A DNA stretch of 64,000 nucleotides from Whitmania pigra (taxonomy: Eukaryota > Annelida > Clitellata > Hirudinida > Haemopidae). Below the pieces are notes generated by a model. The model searched no databases. It was not told the origin of the DNA and saw only the letters and a list, made by a program, of their open reading frames with translations. Shown in pieces: positions 34,102 to 46,500 of the stretch (its first letter is position 1; the number at the start of each line of letters is the position of its first letter). A program made the translations under genes and the position numbers. Location of the stretch: positions 2,364,501-2,428,500 of the forward strand of contig JAJTWR010000278.1 in assembly GCA_021613335.1 (NCBI GenBank), in the 5' to 3' direction.

Positions 34102-37100
34102 TTATCTATTTAAGCAGTAAACAAGGCTTAGAAACGTTCTGCTCCTTACGCTCTTTGGTTTTGCTTTTGGTGCTTCGAGAGTTCCGTCTTTGAGCTTTTC
34201 CCAATCGATGCTCTGGAAAATTCGAGATGTTCAAGTGGATTTCTCGCCAAATGAGTCATTATTTTAGAGGGACTTGCATGGGTCATTTCTCGAAGCTGAG
34301 CAGACTTTGGATAGTAGCTTGCTCGGGAAAGTTTGATCACTAAGCAAGATTCAGATTTTGAATCTGTTTTGCAAATTTTGATCCAAAGTTATTCTGTCAG
34401 GGTTTGCGCGAGGCCGCCTGTAGTCGGAAATATCTGAATTGATTGCCGGAGAAAACCAACTGAATTTGTTAAATTCAAATTAACAGGTTTTTTGAGATTT
34501 GGCGAAAGTAGTTCGAAAGAAATGCTCCTTCATGCAAGTCCCTGCAGCTAACAGGAATGGAACTGACTTCGAAGAATTGATGCTCCATAATTTCTTGAGC
34601 CCCTCGTTCGCTCGATCCCAGTCTTTCGAATGGCTCAGTCACAAAAACCTTTTAAATAAAAATGCAATGCATTTCTTCAAGAATAACAATTTGAAGGAAC
34701 TTCTATACGATTTCCTTCTATTAATTTCTTTGCCTCTGTATTGGTCATTACTTTGGTTAATAGGTCGTAAGCAGAGGGCGATAGATGTTTTCTTTTAAGT
34801 CTAATCTTCGTATCCAAGTGCTTGCAAATACAAAAAGTTACTACTGTTAGGGGGGGAAACGTGTTATTCAAAGTCTTCGTTGTGGGAGAATTGCATATAA
34901 TTGTTTGAGAAATTTATAAACTGGTCAAGAACTAATGATGAATCTAAATAATAATGAATTTGGAAAATTTATTATAAATTTATTTGTATGTTTGTACTGT
35001 TTAAATCTAATAAATCAGAATGTGTATCTTATTTGTAATTCGGACTTCAAAATTAATGGCTGCAAAACTAACCTTTCCGGTAAGCATAAAATTCAGAGTA
35101 ACACAAAGAGCCCAGAAATCAGCAAATCTATAAACAGGGCCAGGTTCGAAATATTCAGGTGCTTTGTATCTCCTAGTTCCGAGTTTATTGCGTAAGGGGG
35201 TGGCATAAGTTATTTGTGTTTGAGAATGTCCGAAATCGACCAATTTGGCATAGCCTGCATAGTCGATCACAACATTTTGTGGTTTGATGTCTCTAAAATG
35301 TAAGTCAACTGATTTATAAAATACAAAAACAGTTCACAAATAAAAGCATCGTCATCAAAATAATTTTATTAATGTTGCAAACATTGTTGAGAACAGAAGG
35401 TTGATTGCTACTGACATTGTGCGGGGTAGAAATACCTTCTCAGGCTCAGCATTGTTATTAGCATCTATTACTTATTTACATTTTTAATTGATTATTTACT
35501 AGAACGACTACGTTCGAGAGGTCAGAGCTTGCGTTTTGGCGCCGCACCATTCAGCCCTCTTGGAAAAGTTTCTGTCACATGACCAGAGGCGTAGCCTGGG
35601 TATTTTGCGCCCGGGGGCAAACTATAGAATTGGCGCCCTTTTCCATGTCTATATATTTAATCTTACTGTATTACACTAAATTTGAAATTGAAATAAAAAT
35701 CAAATTTTAATGGCACAAGGCATCCATTTAAAAGTGAAAAAAGTTCTACAAATAGTAGCGCATGCTTCACCCAATCAGTCACAGTCTAAGATGATTTACA
35801 TGCATAGTAGTCTAATACTGTCTAAAATAGATTTATTTTTCTTGATTTAACAGTTGCAAACTGATCAATAACGTCATCAAAGTCTGTTTTCTCAAGCGTT
35901 TCTCTTTCTATACTAAGAAGAGCAAGATCACTGAGACGATCCTGTCCCATTGATGCATTAAGCCTCATTTTGGCGCCCCTGTATCTTGGCGCCCGGGGAC
36001 ATACAGTGCTAGAAATATTGTTACGACATGCCCACTTTTTATGGATAATTTCCTTACAAATTAACATATCTTGCTGAAATTTTCAGCAATTATATAAAAC
36101 ACCATTTGTAAACATCGTGCAAAATTTCCTTTTATGTGGGTTAATGGTTCCCGTAAATTATGCAAATGAACCATTTTTAGCCTGGAAATATTATTACGAC
36201 AGTTTCAGTTTTGGGCTCGTTTCATCAATTTCAAGGGCTTATTGGAAAGATCAAACATTAAATTGTCATTAAGAAGAGTATATAAAGGAATGTGAAATTC
36301 AAAACTTCCTTTTACATTCATTTCATCACGGGAAAGAAAGCAGGTTTGACAGAAGGAGAAAGAGGACAAGTTAAAGCCTTGGGAAAGGCAAACTATTCAA
36401 TAAAAAAGATTGCAAATGAGTTGAATAGGTCAAGAACTGTCATCAAATGTTTTTTGGATGATCCAGACTCATATGGGAAGAAGTACAAGGGCGGAAGACC
36501 GAAAAAACTCTCGAATCAGATTCAGAGACGCCTCATCAGGGAGGCTTCACAAGGAGAATATTCGTGCAAACAGCTAAAAGATAAGCTGGATTTGGATGTC
36601 CATGTTAGGACAGTCTGCAATTATCTTAATTCAAGTGGACAGCAGAGATACGAAATGCGAAAGCGAGCTTCAGCGTTGAAAGTCCATCACAAGAAAAAAC
36701 GCCTCTTCTGGGCCAAAGAGAGGGTCAGCTACAACGAAAGATGGGAACGCGTAATTTTCACAGAAGAAAAAAAAATTTAACCTTGATGGGCCAGACGGCT
36801 ATAAATACTACTGGCATGATCTCAGAAAAGAAAGAGAGGTTTGTTATAGCAGAAAACACGGAGGAGGCTCTGTGATGGTCTGGGGAGGAATTTCAGCATT
36901 TGGGAGGACTGAACTGATGATTTTGAAAGGGAGGCAGGACTCTCAGAAGTACATCTAAATGCTCAAGGATCATCTCCTTCCTTTTGCTGAAGCAAAACAA
37001 CATGAATTTCAGCAAGATAATGCTCCTAGTCATGTTTCCAAGGCAACCAGAGCATATTTCCAGGAGTCCAACATTCAAGTGATGGATTGGCCGGCGTGTT

Positions 37101-38724
37101 CACCCTGCTTGAATCCGATAGAAATTGTCTGGGACCTTCTTTCAAGATCAGTTTATGGCAATGGACAACAATATAACACAGAAAATAAATTTAAAGAAGC
37201 GATTTGGAGCGCCTGGAGAAATTTGGATGAAAACATCATCAAAACACTGATTTTCTCCATGAAAAATAAGTGCATAGATGTTATTTCTAAAAAAGGAGGA
37301 ATGACATCTTATTGAAACATTATTTCATTTAGTTTTAAATAAAAATTTTTGCCAAAATACTGAAATTCATGAGTTTATTTGTAACCTGTCGTAACAATAT
37401 TTCTATGCAAAAAAATGGATTTTTGAGGAATTTGCGCTTAATTCTTGATCAAAGTGAAAAAAAATATACCAGTTATGTTCTTTAAGTTTATTACACAGTT
37501 CTTCTAAATTTGAGTTTCGTACGATAATTTAAACTTAAGTTATTACAAAAAATGGGGACTGTCGTAACATTTTTTCTAGCACTGTATGTACCCCCTCGCC
37601 CCCCCCTTAGCTACGCCTCTGCACATGATGTTTTATATTTTGTTTGTCTAAAGTCACGTTTTCATCTATTATTCTAATATTACTCTAAAGTTTCTACGTA
37701 GAATTCTAGTAGTAGCACCACTATTACTCCACAAGATTATATAAAACAAATGAATCTCCTAAAGTGCGTTGACAAATGCATACTTGTGTGCGATGTTTAA
37801 TGAATGCAGATGGGCAATGCCACTAAGCATGCAGGCAGCATAGAATCGAGCTCTATCCTCTTCCAGTGGTCCAAAGCGGGCTTGAGAGTAAATTGTCCCT
37901 CCTTCCAAAAACTCAAGAACGAAGCACATGTGCCCCTAAACAGGTACTCTTGATTAGATTGAATAATTTTTTTTATTTAGAAATGAACTTTGAATTAAAT
38001 TAAAATGTAAAATGTAAAACAGTAATCATTAGTTATAGGTAATTATTTAATAACAGATATTATATAAGGCTATTTGATTGTAATCTTTGTTTTAGGAAGC
38101 TAGGAAAACAAATTGAGATGAAAAAACATCCATTTGCATTACAGTCATAATAAGCAACTTCACGTTTGTTTGAAATGAGCCAAAGTATTCCACGATGAGT
38201 CTGTGTTTGTGAGTGGTCAGCAATTCCAGTATTTCCGCTTCCATTTTTAATTTATTTGTTCTTCCGGGTTTTTTAAGTACTATTTTCAATGCATACAAGT
38301 GATCTAAAGGTTCCTGTTTTGCCAAAACTACCTGGCAATTGAAATGGTCGTGTACACATTGCAAGTAATGAACTAGTATGCATACATTGTATATACTATT
38401 ATTATCGTCATTATTATTATTATTGCAGCTTGTTATTTAGTTTCAAAGTGTTGCATGAAGGCTGAGTAAGGCTGCTATGCAGGTTCTTGTAAATGTGTGA
38501 GAGCATACATTATCGCTCTCAGAAGAAAAGGCGGCAAATAAATACATCCCAGCACCAGAAGATATTTTAAAGGAGAAACAAACCGTGGCAAATTTTCCAG
38601 ACCCAAGTTCCGATATTAGTTTGTAATCCCCGATGTACTGTCCCTTATTCATTTTCCTGCAGATTAAAGTCCGTGATATTGGTGATTTTGGTTTCCTTTC
38701 AAATAATTTTTTAAATGATTTCAT
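34102..38724 (-). CDS. AGC-family serine/threonine kinase, PKG-like, kinase domain only
   Basis: Exons: 38724-38584, 38331-38164, 37935-37784, 35292-35073, about 34791-34752, 34648-34568, 34212-34102. The ATG at 38724 opens a basic 30-residue lead, then the P-loop ELGSGKFATV, catalytic Lys YALKIVLKK, FVLEFLEGG, catalytic loop AHKDIKPQN, then GYAKLVDFG as in PKG, GTRRYKAPEYF, DFWALCVTLNFMLTGK, EPFERLGS and the AGC tail IDWEKLKDGTLEAP. The HRD arginine is Lys and the usual GTPxYxAPE is GTRRYKAPE. No cyclic-nucleotide-binding domain precedes the kinase domain, unlike true PKG. One exon border between 34752 and 35073 is uncertain: about 20 residues expected after LTGK are not securely placed. Intron 3 contains a nested hAT/Tc1 insertion. 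Confidence 0.85.
35584..37621 (-). mobile_element. hAT-type relic, host of a nested Tc1 element
   Basis: Ends are inverted: cagaggcgtagcctggg at 35584 and the reverse complement of agctacgcctctg at the right. Flanking 8-bp duplications are cacatgac (35576-35583) and cacatgat (37622-37629). The minus strand at about 35825-35985 encodes GQDRLSDLALLSIERETLEK, the C-terminal dimerisation segment of hAT transposases. Without the Tc1 insert it would be about 460 bp, so it is an internally deleted copy. Confidence 0.82.
36004..37584 (+). mobile_element. Tc1-type transposon with IR/DR ends, inactive
   Basis: 1581 bp flanked by TA. Outer ends begin cagtgctagaaatattgtta at the left and cagtgctagaaaaaatgtta at the right (reverse complement). 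A second direct copy of the motif (gaaatatt.ttacgacag) sits about 180 bp inside each end (36184-36203; 37388-37407), giving the IR/DR structure of Sleeping Beauty-like elements. The transposase (about 36292-37314) starts with a paired DNA-binding region (LTEGERGQVKALGKANYSIK). It ends with QQDNAPSHVSK and PCLNPIEIVWDLL. It is dead: the first catalytic Asp reads Glu (IFTEEKK), a poly-A run near 36767 shifts the frame, and a stop lies near 36957. Confidence 0.9.
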
Positions 38725-40591
38725 GTTCCGTTTCCAATTGGATGGTTTTCATGCCATTGTAAATTGTTATTTTATGTTCATGTTTTTGTTTGGTTTTTCT
38801 CCTTACGTCGCAAAGAAACTTTAGCAACTTGCCATCCTTAACAAAGAAAGTTGTAGTTGGAAATAGTTTGTTTTTTATTAATTCAAATATTTTTCTAATA
38901 AGTTACTTACCAGATGCACTTGAAAAATAAGTTTTAAATTTTACTGGTTTAAATAATCAGTTGAAGATGAAAGCGAACATTTAAATGGGAACACTGTATC
39001 TAGGGCTCGTCCATTAAAGACTTCTGCACAAATTTGCCAATTTTTTTATTTCATCTTCTCCCTTGTCCTCAAATGTCCGCCTTTGGCGTTCCCCTCTATT
39101 TTGCATAAAAGCATTGATGACTTTAATAAATAAGCAATTCTGCTGTCTCTCAATGTAATGAGATTACTTAAAGGTAATGAGAATTAATAAATTCAGTGTC
39201 CTAGGAGTACATAAGTGACATCGCTGGGGCTAAATCAATTCCATGGTTTTTGTCAAATTTTGCAACATTTCTCCTCAAATCAGAGCATTATAAACCTTTT
39301 AGAGTCGAGGCAGAAATACATGCAATACTTTTCAGAACTTAATGTGATATGAATTGTCACATTATCACAATTTAATGGACATGATTTAAGAGAAAATCTT
39401 AGGTTGTCTCCAAAATGCTAAAATTCTGCTGAGGTTATTAAATTTAACAATCCAAAGCAGATCGTCAAATTTATTGAAACTCAAATATTGTAGTCAATAT
39501 GTATCCACCGTAACTAAAAATATATTCAAATAAATAGGACAAAAAATAAACTAAAAGTTTTGAATAGCTCAAATTCAACATCAAATGAAAAATGAATGTG
39601 AGAGCATAAAACATACAAATGACTCGAAAGCAACACAAATGTTGAAACAAAAACAAACAAATTACAAGAGTGTTGTAGCAAATTAAATCAAATAAATTTA
39701 AACCAATAATTAATAAAAAAATTACAATAAGTTTCTATGTAATTTATTTAAATACCATGACAATTTAGTTAGTGTCACAACAAACCAAATAACCATTGAA
39801 TGAAATAAACTTAGGGACTAGATAAATATCACATATTATAATTAAATAAATATTTCAAGAAGCAATAAAGTAATAACAATTATAATACCACCAAGAAATA
39901 CATCTAGACAAACAGCTTGCCTCAGTTTATTCGGTGACTAGGAAGAGTTTTTTGATCACAACAAACTGTACTTGCGAAGTACAATGCAAATACTCGTAAG
40001 ATTGATCAGCAGACCTAGAATTAAACAAAACAAATGAGTAATTGTGGTCGTAAACCAAATGAGCAGCCTTTTCAAGAACACAAACTCAAGGAACTACTGA
40101 ATAAAGCAAAATAAAATTAAAATAAAGCAAAATAAAACAACCTAAGAATGCAGTCAAATAATGGTTCAGTGTAGAAGCAGACTAAAGATTTCACACTATT
40201 TTGGTCAAAAGGAAATGATGCTATGACCCAAAAGAGGGCCTTAAATATCCACAGGGGATCTAAAAAACTTTGATGGGGAGCTGCAGACTGAAACCAGTGG
40301 TAAAGTTAAGGAGGGCACTGACACCAAAATTTTGGCAAAAAACATAAGTTTTGCTAATTACATAAATAGAAATCAAATAGAAAATTTGTAAATTACAATA
40401 AAATTAAGTTATTTTTTCTTAGAATTTAAAAAAAATTTAAATCCACCAGTTATTGGCTCTGATGCTGAGGTCCGTTCATGAGTGCAATAAATAAACAAAC
40501 ACATCATTTTAAAACATCGAGTGACGAACGAAAGATAGCCGACGACAATAATATTTTGTTTAACAACAAAAAACCGATTCCAATCCGAATA
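38725..40591. other. kinase upstream region and FAM234 downstream spacer
   Basis: About 1.9 kb of AT-rich sequence without supportable gene. It should contain the kinase promoter and the FAM234 polyadenylation region. Confidence 0.4.
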
Positions 40592-43500
40592 TCACTGGTT
40601 CGTTTGAAACTCAGTCTCGGGAGAAACGAGTCTGAAGTCGACGTAGCGACTCAAGTCCGTCACTGGCGTGGTTCTTGAAGCTTTGAGTGGCGAGTCGACG
40701 GACAGGGAAGGAATGAGAAACGGAGAGTTCAACGATTCAAGTCTCGTTCTGATGACATCTGAAATCTTCGTCTGTAGGTTGGTTTTTGAAACCAGAAGTT
40801 TCTTTATTGTCCTTGAGGAATGGTCAACGTTTTGATTACTTTCTTGGGTCATAAAACTGGTCGCGCTTACGAGATCTGCCTTCTGATCGCCATCAACATC
40901 CCCGAGTGCACCTGTTTGGAAAAGGATGAACCATGTGACGTCGTGTCGTGTAATAACGATGGCATGTAAAGAACATGGCTCAAACCACATATTTTATAAA
41001 TAATACTAAGTAATCAAAGATTTTAGAGAATTAACAAACAATTATCAGTCAATAAATTATTCAATCTAATTATTCAATTTATAATCCAAATTTATACTTA
41101 ATAATTCTATCCTAAATCAATATTTATTTGCTCGTCAAAGTGTTGAACAAAGGACAAACTGGACGTGGATTGGATGACAGCGGACAGACAGAAGCGAGAT
41201 TCCAGTTTGGACTTTGAGGCAGTGAAACTGTCGAGAAGGTCCTTAGTAGATCCTTCCACATCTTTTAAACATACAGTGAAATATTATATTTGCCATAAAA
41301 AATTATTTTAAAAATTAATTAAAACCAAAATAAAGTGCTCTTCAGGGTTAACTTAAAAGTCATCCAAATGATCCAATTGTCATTAATAATGTGACAAAAC
41401 ATCGATATAGTCATCGAAGACACGAATTTATGATTACAATTAATCAACACCAAACCATGGAAAGCTTCCTCTTGTGAAAGGATGAAAGGGTCCTCCTTGG
41501 AGTATCTGTCTATTCCAATTAGGAAGGAATGTTCTGCTGTTGACCTGCACTCGACCTTTTGGCTCGGGGGAATGGTGGTGGTGGTCCACATCTTTGTGGA
41601 TTTTGATGTTGAAACTGTTGTGCATTCAATGGATGGAAATAAATTTTGTTGATATTTAAATCGCTAAGTGATGAAGCAATAATGACTAATGAATAATAGG
41701 AATACTTTTACGAACACTAAAATATAAACATCTCTTATCATGTTTCCAGTCAAACATAAAATCTTCCTTTAATTAAATTAACTGATATTAACTAATAAAT
41801 CTCAATATTTATACAGAAAGCCTGGTATTTTAAATAAATTAAGTAATAATTAAATAATAAAAAAAACTTTCAATAATCTAAATTCAAGCAATTGTTAAGC
41901 AAACTGCATGAACGTAATACCAAACTAAGCAAAACAATGAAAAATACATCTTACTCTAAAGAACTTTATTAAATCGTAACTCAAAAACAAAGAGACTTAA
42001 ATACAACATTTGGTCGACTTGTAGAGGTTCCTGAAACTTGGACCTCCTCTGTAATCGTCTGTCTCATCGGGGTGATTGTAATATTCGGGCGGGTAAGGCC
42101 TGCTTCGACTGGGGAGAGGCTGGTCTGGTAATGACAGTGGTGGCGAAGATATATAATACATAATTGCATTTACATAATACATAAATATAATTATATAATT
42201 ATTAATATATTAACAATATTAACATAATATACTTACGTATTTGTGGTGGTGAAGATGTATAATAAATTATAATTACAACGATATTAACACAACGATAATA
42301 TTATTATACTTATATAATGTGTTTTAGTTATCATTGCATGTAACTGCTACCATCACACGAATGTTTATCGAAGGAACACCTGGATCGACTCCATATTCCG
42401 AAGCAGAGTGGTAATCCACCACACCACCAGGTGAGTAAGAATTCCCACCATCGTACAGGTAAGGTCTCCTGTTGTAGGAAAAGTAGTCCTCGTAAGGTGG
42501 CGAGTGACTCCTCATCTTCGGGAAGACTTTTGCTCTTTGAGGGGGTGGCATGCCGGAGTTTCTGGCATGTCTCTTGTGTCTCTGAGAAGAAGTTAACACT
42601 GCAGTTAGCGTTATATTAATAACAATAACAATGACGATGATGATGATAATAATAATACTAATGTAATTAATAATAATAATAATAATATTTACAAGTATAC
42701 AAGATCATCATGTATATCTAAGATGAATGCATCAAATTATTCAAATAATAAAAACTTTATTGCTCTCAGCTTATTTCTTATCGTTTGCTAGTAATGAAAA
42801 GTAAAAACATACAAGGACCTCCACAGAAACAATCAAAATTTAAATTTAAATTGTCTCCAATTCAAAATCAGCCAAACACCTTAGCATCCTCCTCAAGGAA
42901 TGTTTGCCTCTTAAGCCAAACTAGGAAGAAGTCCCTGTTGTTTTCGCTCGTCGACGTCACGAGGTTTCGAGCAGGAAACTCGACGGCGGTGTCGTTGACG
43001 GACCAAATGAGGGAACCTGTCGAACCACTGAGGACGATCACCTGTAAATGTAATCTTCTTTGGAATCGAAGATAATCTTTGTTGGAATGTTTGATTCTGT
43101 TGTAATGTTTAATTTAATGTCGGTCGCATTTAAAAATGAATTAACAGGAAACACTTTTGAACTTGAATTACTCATGTTGATGATCCTGTTGAAAAAGAAT
43201 TATAAATTTGTTAAATAAAGTTAATAAATCAAAATAATAAAGTAAATAAAGTGAATATTGGATGGAACTAACGACAGATGATGGTGCAGTGACATTGGTA
43301 TGTGGTTTCAGGTTGAGATACAACAGGACATCAGGATACTCGTCACCATTAAAGTAACCATGCACCATTTCCCTGTGAACAAATGCAACTGCTTACGATA
43401 GACATTTAAGCTACTTAGAAACTTTAATGAAGATGTATGGTAAGTAAATTATTTTATAAAAATGAATTACAATTGTTAATTGTACTTCATTTATTCATTC

Positions 43501-46500
43501 TTACAATTGTTAATTGTACTTCATTTATATAGCACCATAAGCATAGAGTCAGAGGCACTCCTTGAAACCATTTATATAGCGTTCCTTCCCAAGGGCGCTC
43601 GTGGCAGTGCAGACCGGGCTTCGAACACGACACATTACGACCGTTATCATTACCGTCGTACGCAGGCAAATAACCCATTCGGCCAACCTGCACACAATTG
43701 TAATAAGTAATTTATTTTATATAAACTTATGAGAATATATGGTTAAAAGACCGCAATGAACCTAAAACTATCACCTGGTAACATGGTGTTCTGAGAAGGA
43801 CAACGACCACAGAATCCTGTTGTTGGCTCCTGTGAAAAGAGAAATGTTTCCGTCGCACGAAGCCACCAACATGTCTTCCAAGCCGTCTTTGTCGAAGTCG
43901 ACGAACAAAGGTCGAACGACGACGCCAGGATGATGATCGTTCCTGTACGACGATGGGTGCATACAATAATAATAAATATTATTTATTATTAATAATTTAT
44001 TATTAAATATTATTGAAATGAAGTTGGCAAATACCTGAGTATGTCCATGATGCCACCAACAACATCGAAGTTGTTGAAGTGTGTTTTTGAGACTTCGAAT
44101 GTCCACAAGTCCATTGTCAAGAGCGGCTTCTTGGTCTCTGACGACATGACCATGGAATAAAATTCTCTCAAACTTAGTGCAAACAGGGAACCTTTGTGGA
44201 GAAAAAATACAGTGATTAACATTAATCTAAACATTAAATTGAATTTAAAAATAAAATTAATATTAATTAACTATATAAAAAATTGAAAGATATATAAAAA
44301 TAAACATAATTAATAAATCTGAAAAAATTAATTGAATACGAGGTTAGAATATCTTGAGTCAATGAAAACAAACATTGCATTAAATGATAATAAAAGTTGT
44401 GAATAATTTTGAAAAATAGTTGAACCAGGTGCAGTTGACTTTAAAAAAATATCTTCAGTCTCACAGTTCATAGCTCATCAAGATCAAATCTCAACTAAAA
44501 TGTTGATCTCCAAAAAAAAAAGAAAAACAATCAATCATTTGATCATGACTGGTTGTAAATCATTCAATTAACAACGTGCCATCGTACGGTCGACATTATT
44601 TTCCATGATTCAAATAAAATTACGAGCAAATTTTGACAAACACCTTCTTCAGTAGAACTTCCAGTTCCAAAGACGACGTAGACCGACCGGTCTTTAAACT
44701 TCTGAACGAGAGGTGAGAATTTGGAACTGCCCTTCACTCCGATCGGCCGTCCGAGGATGTTTCCAGTCAGTCCGTCGACCGATAGTAGCATGCTTCTACG
44801 ATCGGTCTCGAATAAAATTCATACTTTATGGTTTGACCATTTTAAAAATAGATGGAATAAAATTACAATTAAATAATATTTTAAATTTCTAAAATATGCA
44901 AGTTCATCGCAAGCACCCAGAGACTTACTCTGAGGTTAATAATATTATCTTCCAAGATGAACTCAACAACAACCTCGTTCGTAGCAACGCCAGATATCGC
45001 GTCCCGCATGGTAACCATGGCAACCATGTCAACAACACCATCACCGTTGAGGTCTGCCAGGACATCGACTCCAACGACTTGCCAGCTTGAATGCAAGGTG
45101 GTGAAATTGCCAGTCCAGATCACACGACCTTCAGGTAAGACAGGTAAGATACCAACGGTGAGAACACAATTTCTTTCAGCAGAAACATATAAAAAATGTT
45201 GTGAACTAACTATTACCAGTGAGCATCAATATAAGAAATACTTAATTAATATTTATTTACTTGCAGGAATTGAGCTGCATCAAATGGAAAGCCTCAAACA
45301 CTCGGCTTTTGATGATCAGTTAGTCAGTATAAATATAACAAATGTAAATAGAAAGAAATGTAATTAGATAAATGTAAATAAATAAATTTCCACACCTGTG
45401 CTAGCTGAGAAAGCCAGGAGGCTGGCAAAAGATCCCGATGCGATGCAGTCGAGCGATTTGTCACGATCCGCATCAATGACTCCACATTTGATGGTGGTCT
45501 GTCCGTATGGGACTGAAGTCTCCCATAAGAACTCTCCGTCATGGCCCCTCAAGGCAACCAGTCGACCAGAACAAGGAGGTTTGTTATCTGATTTTGTGGA
45601 ATTTTGTTTAAATTTATTATGATACACACAATCACCAATTAGTGGTACAAATTAATTTCCAAATACTTTAATAATTCCAAATTATATTAACATTGATTTT
45701 GCATATATTTATATTAAAGATGAAAGTTGCAACCACATGCAACATTACATTTTATTTAATATAATAATTAACATGATAACATTATTATTAACATTTTATT
45801 TAAAATTAAAAATTAGCAATTAAGACTCTCAATCAAATAGCTCTTTTGAATATTCACGACAATAATTACAATTTATTTGGCTTTAATTCAACCTTTCAAT
45901 GAGCAAAGAGAATTGGTCGACTGAGATGAAGTCCTCGTGTTGAGATGAGCAGACGACGCGTTCTCATTTGTGACGATGCTGAGAATGATGTCCTGAATGC
46001 CATCTCCGTCGACATCATGCAGTACCACATTGGATGTGCCCTCTGTTTAAATAATAACAATAACAACATATTCTGCATTTATATTTACATTTTACAAATT
46101 CATGGGTATTAATTAATTTATAAATAGTTAGTTCATGAGTAATTTATAGTTCCATTCCACCAACCAGAATCCACGAACTCTTGAATCCAACTCCTGCTTA
46201 TCTTGGTCTTCTGTCTGTACAGGTGGAATGCCACAAGGGCTGATATCGTAACCATGGTTACAACGACGGTCAGAAGCAAATAAGCTGGTCGCTTCTTCAA
46301 GGATGCCCTTTTCCTTGCTCCTCCTTGCTTCACCTAATGATGATGATGACGACGACGATGATGATGATGATTATGATATTGGTGATGTTGATGATACTGA
46401 TAGCAATGATGATGGTAATGAAAATGATGATTGTTAATAAGTGAGTGGTAGCATATGTGTTGTTTATCAATGTTTATTGCACAGATAGACGATTAAGAGG

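Noticed and set aside
34146..34340. Minus-strand 64-codon frame as a kinase exon
   Set aside because: It overlaps the true last exon (34212-34102) in another frame. The in-phase frame gives the AGC tail IDWEKL.
42785..43075. Plus-strand 96-codon frame
   Set aside because: Antisense shadow of FAM234 exon 43041-42880, which has family motifs and splice sites.
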